Assembly: GCA_037903475.1 (NCBI GenBank)
Contig: JBAJFG010000232.1
Coordinates: 1,302,001 to 1,366,000 of the forward strand
Length of the DNA: 64,000 nucleotides
Direction of reading: 5' to 3'
Source of the DNA: Ancylostoma caninum
Taxonomy: Eukaryota; Nematoda; Chromadorea; Rhabditida; Ancylostomatidae
The notes under the pieces are model-generated. The model did not search any database. It had not been told where the DNA came from and saw only the letters and a list, made by a program, of their open reading frames with translations. Made by a program: the position numbers and the translations under genes. Of the stretch, positions 57,232 to 64,000 are shown piece after piece. Positions within the stretch are counted from its first letter, which is position 1, and each line of letters starts with the position of its first letter.

Positions 57232-58822
57232 CTTGGTCGCTCACTGGTTGCGGACAAAATTTTACTTTCTCATTCCCGAAAGGTGGTTTTTCAAGGGAAA
57301 TAATCTTAAACGCACAACTCTTCATTTATTGTGATTTCTAGGACCCAGTGATGAATGACCCTAGCAACCGAACAATTTTGCTGCTGAACGTGCGATTTAG
57401 GCAAAATCTCGGTTTTCTGAATTTCCTTGAAAATTTTCACCTTTCCCAGTGGATGCTGTGCAATTTTCCACCAACCGTCCTGAGAATAACTTTTTCATTG
57501 ACAATAAATTCATTACAATGTATGCCCTTCATATATTCCTCCTGAGCGCTAACCACATCCCTGGCAGGCTATTATCGCGGCCTCGGTGTCGCTCAATCGG
57601 TGGATTGCTGGGCCTCGCCATAGGCTAACGCACCCTGCGGTACTTTAGCAGCTATGGGTGCGACTGCATTTGAAATAGTGAAGGAAATATTGAGAAAAGA
57701 GAACTTGACAGAGAACTAAGAAGCTTTTCTTTCGACGCGGAAATACAATATGAAATCCGGTTTTCAGAATTTTTTCGAGCCTGCTGTCAATAATCAAATA
57801 AAATGTCAAAAAATTTAACGAGTAGGAGTTTTTCACAGTTATTTTTACCACTGTCAGTTTCATCACTATGGAAATTCGAATAAGGGTCCGAAATAAGAGA
57901 TTGCCTCTCAACTCGCTTGCTTGAACTGTTGAACAGAATTATAAAAGGTGACTGAGGAGCGGAATCGCATTCTTTAGAAATTTTAACCTGGACCTCTTCT
58001 TAGGAGGTTATTCGATGCTCTGATCACGAGGATCGCACTAATTTCCTATCCTAATTATGTTTTCAGTAAAGATGTAGTGAGATCACAGTAAGAAACAGAG
58101 AAAATATGAATTCTTGCGAGGAAATGACAGTCTGATTCTGCCCTTTCCCGCTTTTCTGCCAAGAAAATCCCGGAAATTTCCTCACTAATTGGTGAGAGGG
58201 TTAAGAATGTGATAAACATGAGAATCGTAGCCATCTTTGTACTGTAACATCACTTACGTTAGCCAGGCTCCAGCATTTGGCACTGCCAGTACTTCCATTT
58301 CCTTGTCGAAGATTGCGTTTTAAAGGAAAAGCTTCTTAGTTCTCTGTCAAGTTTTCTTTTCTCAATATTTCCTTCATTATTTCAAATTCAGTCCCACCTA
58401 TAGCTGCTAAAGTACCGCAGGTGCGTTAGTCTATGGCGAGGCCCAGCGATCCACCGATTGAGCGATACCGAGGCCGCGATAATAGCCTGCCAGGGATGTG
58501 GTTAGCGCTCAGGAGGAAAATATGAAGGGCATACATTGTAATGAATTTATTGTCAATGAAAAAGTTATTCTCAGGACGGTTGGTGGAAAATTGCACAGCA
58601 TCCACTGGGAAAGGTGAAAATTTTCAAGGAAATTCAGAAAACCGAGATTTTGCCTAAATGGCACGTTCAGCAGCAAAATTGTGTGGTTGCTAGGGTCATT
58701 TATCACAGGGTCCTAGAAATCACACTAAATGAAGAGTTGTGCGTTTAAGATTATTTCCCTTGAAAAACCACTTTTCGGGAATGAGAAAGTAAAATTTTGT
58801 CCGCAACCAGTGAGCGACCAAG
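57232..58822. mobile_element. 1.6-kb foldback: two 500-bp inverted arms
   Basis: 57,232-57,735 and 58,323-58,822 are near-identical inverted copies around a 590-bp centre. The outer ends are CTTGGTCGCTCACTGGTTGC and its complement. The mirrored 65-codon frames in both arms (FRQNLGFLNFLENFHLSQWM) differ at only a few residues, so the arms are young or kept similar by conversion. No clear target duplication or transposase was found. Confidence 0.85.
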
Positions 58823-59239
58823 GCGTGATTGCGGGTGATTCTCGGCATAGGCAAAAAGGAAATAACCTTGAAGCAGTACTAACCCTTCAATGGTATCCCT
58901 AGAAAAACAAATTAAATCAGAACAAACAAATACCAAACAATGAACGGTTTACTCCAATCCAGTCCAAAGAACAATCTAGATATAAAAAAGAACTTTTATT
59001 AGAAAATCAATCGAGTGAGCAGAATTATGGAGTAAATATGAGTTGGATCAGCAACCTCCAGTGACCGTAGAGCTGTGGGCGGATGGCTTGATTCCAGGCA
59101 GAACATGAGCTTAACTCCGGGTCACAAAGCCTCCTAGTTTTGAAGGAAACTTTTAGCTCCTCACGGCTGGCCAGTTCGAATCCAAATTTGTTTCCGCGCC
59201 TTATCTCAACTTCTTTAATACCCAACAGTATTTGCGCTA
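58823..59239. other. Spacer between foldback and Penelope-like fossil
   Basis: No feature recognised. Confidence 0.45.
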
Positions 59240-59602
59240 GAGAAGTCTCATACGAGGAGGAAGAAGAACAGCATCTTCCTTATCAGTGTCCGATGAGATT
59301 TTCCGTGTTAGTATTTTATTCGAGTAAGCTTCCGGCGTTTGGCGCTTTCTTCGGACTCTAATACATACAATATGCAGTGTAACACATGCTAACAACTGTT
59401 ACGTGCATGACCAACCGAGTAAGAGGTAAAGAGGAGCAGATGTGAACGTACAACCAGTGACTACCACGTCTGTTGTTATCTAGAGAAATGGCTCTTACAC
59501 GAAACACTTCTGCTACTTCTAAGATGTTCACCCCCCCCCCCCCCCCCCACACACACACACCTTCAAAGAGATACTAATATCTTCACGATTGTACGAGAAC
59601 GG

Positions 59603-59972
59603 ATGCGACGGGAGGTGTGCCGTTATTGCACCGACCAGAAAATTTGCCACATGCGCGGCGCGGTGTACCTGATGAAATGTAGAGGATGTGGTCAGCGATA
59701 CATTCAAGGAAGCGGAAGACCGCTGAGAAAGCGTCTGGATGAACGTCTTCGAGCACTCGCCCACCCGCAGGCCTACTTAGCAACAGTTTCTCCCGGCACC
59801 GTATGACGGTACACACCCTAGATTTCGCCCTAGAATTTGGAGTAGTTGTGTTGCACTGTCACCTCGAAGACCTCCTTCATAGAAAGATCATGGGGTCTCG
59901 GGAAATCAAACGGTACCAGTCGGAAATTAATGATGAGGAAGAGCTTGTTGAAGCGTCAAAACTAATCGGATG
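59603..59972 (+). pseudogene. GIY-YIG endonuclease domain of a Penelope-like element, frameshifted
   Basis: The frame starts with a Cys-rich part (VCRYCTDQKIC), then VYLMKCRGCGQRYIQGSGRP and LRKRLDERLRAL. This is the GIY-YIG fold as it appears at the end of Penelope polyproteins, where the usual text is YIGxTGRPLxxR. Here the YIG glycine is glutamine, so activity is doubtful. After a stop at 59806 the tail continues in another frame (HTLDFALEFGVVVLHCHLED ... EELVEASKLIG) to 59972, so there is at least one frameshift. Confidence 0.75.
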
Positions 59973-60133
59973 ACAACTTCCGCTTAAACATCTTAGAAGT
60001 AGCAGAAGTTCTTCGTACAAGAGCCATTTCGCTGGATAACATCAGATTCGGTGGTCATTGATTGTACGTTCACATCTGCTCCTTTTTACCTCTCACTCAT
60101 TGGTCATGCATATAACAGTTGTTAACATGTTGT

Positions 60134-60544
60134 CTTCTTCGATGTGCTGTCTTGGAGAGTGGTCGACCATATATGTACATCCCGCTCCTAACTGATGCTT
60201 CCACCATGGAAAGAAGATTCCGACACAATCCGGCATGGGCCACCGTGTGTCGCACGCCCACTTATCCAGCGCATCATATGCAACTCCACCGTATGTTTGC
60301 TGTTTTTCAACTTAAGCTCCCGTACGAAGGGACGAAAGCTATTCCAATGGTTCTGTGGCGAATATGAAACTTGGAATCGGCGCGTCTGACACGAGGATTC
60401 GCAGAAGACGTTGGGTAGATGTGTCCCTGCAGAAGCTACAAGGAACTCCAAACGACGAGAGCTTGCAAAGATGGCTTGATGACAAAGAGAAGAAAACCCA
60501 AGCATATCATTGCGATGTAGAGGCTAAATGAATGAATGAATGAA
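60134..60544 (+). mobile_element. 5'-truncated RTE-type retroposon insertion
   Basis: The inserted sequence ends in a short (ATGA)n tail (about 60,527-60,544), typical of RTE-clade LINEs or dependent SINEs. It is bracketed by TAACATGTTGT (60123-60133) and TAACACGTTGT (60545-60555), a near-perfect 11-bp target duplication. Deleting it restores the right Penelope arm so that it matches the left arm. The inserted text is probably 3' untranslated region; no reverse transcriptase is present. Confidence 0.72.
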
Positions 60545-60851
60545 TAACACGTTGTACACTGCATATTGTATGTGTTGAAGTCTGAAGAACGCGCTAAGCG
60601 TTGAAAACTTACTCGAATAAAATACTAACACAGAAACTCTCATCGTGACAAGGAAGACATCACCATATGAGGCTTCACGACAGCTCGATGTTGAAGAATA
60701 GACAATTGATTAGTGTTGAGTGGCAATACTAACGATAACCTAAAATTTTCTGATTTGTGAATTTATAAATTTTATATAAACGCAATTTGCAGTCACATTA
60801 GAGAATTATTTGGAAGAAGTTCTTGCACGATTACCTAATCTTGCTTTTCAG

Positions 60852-60984
60852 AAAGAATTGAATTTGATCATAGAGAAGAGCTCGGCGTGCGAATATTGAT
60901 GTTCCAGACGAACGGAAGCCATGTCCAAGCACACTGGGAAGTAGTCGGTGATCTGGAACATGAGATTTCGGAATACTCTGCTGG
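60852..60984 (+). other. Candidate additional exon of the Ig gene
   Basis: A strong acceptor (CTTGCTTTTCAG) precedes a frame that fits phase 1 of the Ig exon and reads RIEFDHREELGVRILMFQTN then GSHVQAHWEVVGDLEHEISE. It ends at a weak donor CTGG|GTTTGT. A further acceptor TACCTTCCAG (about 61,145) would add a few codons and a stop. The text is Ig-like (xxHWEVxGD). If real, the gene spans 55.2-61.2 kb with retroelements in a 5-kb intron. Confidence 0.4.
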
Positions 60985-62149
60985 GTTTGTCATACGTACC
61001 ATTAGTATTCTAGTCAAACATTATCATTTACTACAATTGAACCAGTTACACAGCTGATTTGTAAAGTCATTACACTTGAGAAGGAGGGATAGGGGAGGAG
61101 AACACACAGGTGTTGCTTGAAATTGATCCTGAATTCTACCTTCCAGAGAAAAATCTTAGAAAAGACAAATAACTACGAAAAGTTGAAAGCAATCTAAAGG
61201 AACATTATACTCTGTTATAAGCGTTAGCATCTGATTCTCGGTCACATTCCCACCCGGATGAGGGAGAGGGAAAAGGGAAACCGTCCGCCTATGGCGTACT
61301 CAAACTCCGCGAAGCCCAACGACGTCAAAATGAACTTGCTGTGGGAGCGATAATGATGAAGAAGTTGCACATAGATAGCCACGATCATCAGTGGGTGGTC
61401 TTCCATCCTGCAGTGATTGCCGGCGTGCTCTGCGAGGACCCTTGTGCAGTTGATCGAAGTATCTACTCGGAAAAATTCAAAGGAAATATTTGTATCTGTA
61501 AGTTGTTGTATGTACAAGACAGAAGCTCCATAGACACCAAGAGGAATTTGGCTTGCACTTTGAACAATAGTGCTAGCCGTTATGATGACAGAGTTTTGAG
61601 AAGATTTTGAGTGAATGAGAATCCTTAGAGCCATGACATGAGTTATATAAATACCAGTCTGGCCGTCCGCCTAACGCCGGACTTCCAGACTTCTATTGAT
61701 GCTCGCTTCGCTCGCATACTACACGTTGAAAGCAAACACAAAAGTGTAAATGGCTTGAAAAATCTGCATCCTTCCACGCACATCTATCGCTCTCCTGAGA
61801 AACCCTTGATCCCGCAGGCGGTAGCTTTCCTCCACATGAACGAAGTTATACTCTTCCATATGAGCAAAGTTAGTGGCCCTGAAGAACTGAGTATAACCAT
61901 TCCAGTGCAAATGTTATCTTGAAATGATTTAGGCTCAACTGGCTGTTGTGGTAATTCAAGTGATAAGGGTCCACAGTGTATACAAACGGGAGGGGAGGAG
62001 TGGTTCATTCAGACATAAATGAAGAGAACACGGATACGAAAGGAAAAATGTACATCTAGGTGATTTAGGTAGGAGAGTCCGCCGAAACAGGATAAGCGTA
62101 CCCTTCATGCAGAAATAGACCCGCCTAGCGAATTCCTTTACTTGTGGAA
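60985..62149. other. Intergenic, unrecognised frames
   Basis: A 130-codon minus-strand frame (61242-61634; contains SKFILTSLGFAEFEYAIGGR) and a 94-codon plus frame (61638-61922) have no domain that I can name. They may be repeat-derived. I see no splice pattern or promoter. Confidence 0.35.
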
Positions 62150-63345
62150 GCCGCCGCACTCTTATCACACCGTTGCACCCAACTCCAGGCGTTTCCCCAC
62201 TTTCGGATGCCACTACACCCTTATCACACCGTTGCACCCAACTCCAGGCGTTTCCCCACTTTTGGATGCCACTACACCCTTATCACACCGTTGGACCCAA
62301 CTCCAGGCGTTTCCCCACTTTTGGACGCCGGCGCACCCTTATCACACCATTTGGACCCAACTCCAGGCGTTTCCCTACTTTTGGACGCCGGCGCACCCTT
62401 ATCACACCGTTGGACCCGACTCCAGGCGTTTCCCCACTTTTGGACGCCGGCGCACCCTTATCACATCGTTGGACCCGACTCCAGGCGTTTCCCCACTTTT
62501 GAACACCGGCACACCCTTACCACACCGTTGGACCCGACTCCAGGCGTTTCTCCACTTTCGGACGCCGGCGCACCCTTATCACACCGTTGGACCCGACTCC
62601 AGGCGTTTCTCCACTTTTGGACGCCGGCGTACCCTTATCACACCGTTGGACCCGACTCCAGGCGTTTCCCCACTTTTGGACGCCGGCGCATCCTTATCAC
62701 ACCGTTGGACCCGACTCCAGGCGTCTCTCCACTTTTGGACGCCGGCGCACCCTTATCACACCGTTGGACCCGACTCCAGGCGTTTCTCCACTTTTGGACG
62801 CCGCCGCACTCTTATCACATCGTTGGACCCGACTCCAGGCGTTTCCCCACTTTTGAACACCGGCACACCCTTACCACACCGTTGGACCCGACTCCAGGCG
62901 TTTCTCCACTTTTGGACGCCGGCGCACCCTTATCACACCGTTGGACCCGACTCCAGGCGTTTCCCCACTTTTGGACGCCGGCGCACCCTTATCACACCGT
63001 TGGACCCGACTCCAGGCGTTTCCCCACTTTTGGACGCCGGCGCACCCTTATCACACCGTTGGACCCGACTCCAGGCATTTCTCCACTTTTGGACGCCGGC
63101 GCACCCTTATCACACCGTTGGACCCGACTCCTGGCGTTTCCCCACTTTTGGACGCCGGCGCACCCTTATCACACCGTTAGACCCGACTCCAGGCATTTCT
63201 CCACTTTTGGACGCCGGCGCACCTTTATCACACCGTTGGACCCGACTCCAGGCGTTTCTCCACTTTTGGACGCCAGCGCACCCTTACCACACGGTGGACC
63301 CGTCGCCAGGTGTTTCCCCAATTTTGGAACGCCAGCGCACCTCTT
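62150..63345. repeat. 59-bp GC-rich minisatellite, about 20 copies
   Basis: The unit reads CACCCTTATCACACCGTTGG, ACCCGACTCCAGGCGTTTCC, CCACTTTTGGACGCCGGCG. The first units carry TTGCACCCAACTCC variants and the last decay (CGTCGCCAGGTGTTTCCCC). Because 59 is not divisible by three and the unit lacks stops in all + frames, two overlapping frames of 425 and 442 codons span it. These encode a cycling 59-residue repeat and are not called as genes. Confidence 0.93.
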
Positions 63346-64000
63346 CTCCGTTGCACATCGCGAGCCCTTCTGCTCACCCAACTCTCTACCCTACTGCACC
63401 ACACCATACCCGTTATTAGCCTTTTATAGGATCTCACAGTCACCACCAATCACCATCACTGGCCAATGGTAGCCCGTGTGCACACGCACGCACAAAGTCA
63501 CATAAAGTCTGTAATATATATAGAGTATGATTCCAGGATAGGAATCGCACACATAAACCGTTCTGAGCCAATCAGAAAACACATAGTTCAGAAACAGAAA
63601 GCCGTAAGTTTAGCGCTGGATTTATTTCAATTTCATGGGAGAAACAAGGCTTTCTACACTTTGTCGACTCCTTTCTTTGGTTGATAAAATGAATGCTCTC
63701 CAACTCCTCCATTCGTTAGCTTTTGGCAAAAACGCCTTCTTTCGACCTGAACTTTTGCAATCAGTCGCTACCTTATCACATGCATACAAACATTTACAAC
63801 AAGATTAACACCATCTGTGCGCTGGCAGCGATTTGGTCCTGAGAGTTTGAGCCAAAGGGTAGCTGTCTACCTACACACATCGATGACTCAGACAAATGAA
63901 CACAGATTGGCTCGTAAAACAGAACAAACCGTCCAACTGTTAATTACATGATGAGTTTAGCACGAACGATCAAAGATGGGACTGCCGTTCATCCTTGTGG
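63346..64000. other. Intergenic to window end
   Basis: Residual C-rich text to about 63,420, then AT-rich sequence with no gene or repeat recognised. Confidence 0.45.

Larger units (their letters stand above)
59240..60660 (+). mobile_element. Penelope-like retroelement fossil with inverted flanks
   Basis: A GIY-YIG endonuclease remnant (59603-59972) lies between inverted arms: left about 59,240-59,526, right about 59,981-60,660. The arms share CATCTTAGAAGTAGCAGAAG, GTACGTTCACATCTGCTCCT and ACTCGAATAAAATACTAACA (as read in the right arm). Terminal repeats in direct or inverted order and a C-terminal GIY-YIG domain are Penelope features. The reverse transcriptase is absent. The right arm is split by a 411-bp RTE-type insertion (60134-60544). 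Confidence 0.72.

Noticed and set aside
61242..61634. 130-codon minus-strand ORF as a gene
   Set aside because: No domain, signal sequence or splice pattern was recognised. It looks like repeat-derived text, but I could not prove which element.
62142..63472. Overlapping + strand ORFs of 425 and 442 codons, the longest in the window
   Set aside because: They translate a 59-bp minisatellite in different frames, giving the same cyclic peptide. There is no domain, codon bias or splice context.

Overview
The window is nuclear DNA of a nematode, most likely a clade V strongylid close to hookworms. This rests on two genes that closely match the antibacterial-factor (ABF) peptide family of Caenorhabditis, on introns of about 50-180 nt with TTTTCAG-type acceptors, and on an AT-rich background with mono-G/C tracts, minisatellites and remnants of hAT, mariner, Tc1-like, Penelope-like and RTE-like elements. 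Genes are split and sparse. No rRNA, convincing tRNA, CRISPR array or operon is visible, and almost all single-frame ORFs over 60 codons are noise or repeat-derived.

Layout. 1-2.3 kb: repeats and nothing codable. 2.3-10.0 kb: a segmental tandem duplication (copy A about 2.3-5.7 kb, copy B about 6.5-10.0 kb). Each copy carries one complete two-exon ABF-type antimicrobial peptide gene with a conserved GATA-TATA promoter, a non-coding leader exon and a leader intron. Copy A also holds a 1,146-bp non-autonomous hAT element that copy B lacks. 10-19 kb: degenerate repeats, (TTAGTA)n arrays and only weak exon-like blocks. 19.2-24.2 kb: three tandem-repeat fields (about 117 bp, 80/66 bp and 83 bp units); a 544-bp mariner fossil with TA target duplication sits in the third. 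24-38 kb: mostly unrecognised intergenic DNA plus a 909-bp Tc1-like element with perfect 30-bp inverted ends.

38.1-47.7 kb: a six-exon + strand gene for a 172-residue protein whose start resembles the TP53INP/DOR autophagy proteins (an LC3-interacting motif of the form E-D-D-W-x-L-V). 51.7-54.0 kb: the last seven exons of a + strand gene encoding three SH3 domains; its 5' end was not found. 55.2-56.0 kb, possibly reaching 61 kb: a secreted immunoglobulin-domain gene. Its 3' end is ambiguous because a 1.6-kb foldback and a Penelope-like fossil, itself broken by an RTE-type insertion, lie between alternative last exons. 62.15-63.35 kb: a 59-bp minisatellite open in all three forward frames.

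The genes do not form one pathway. The two ABF genes are a functional unit: a duplicated, probably GATA-controlled, secreted innate-defence locus. The rest are unrelated single genes embedded in repeats.
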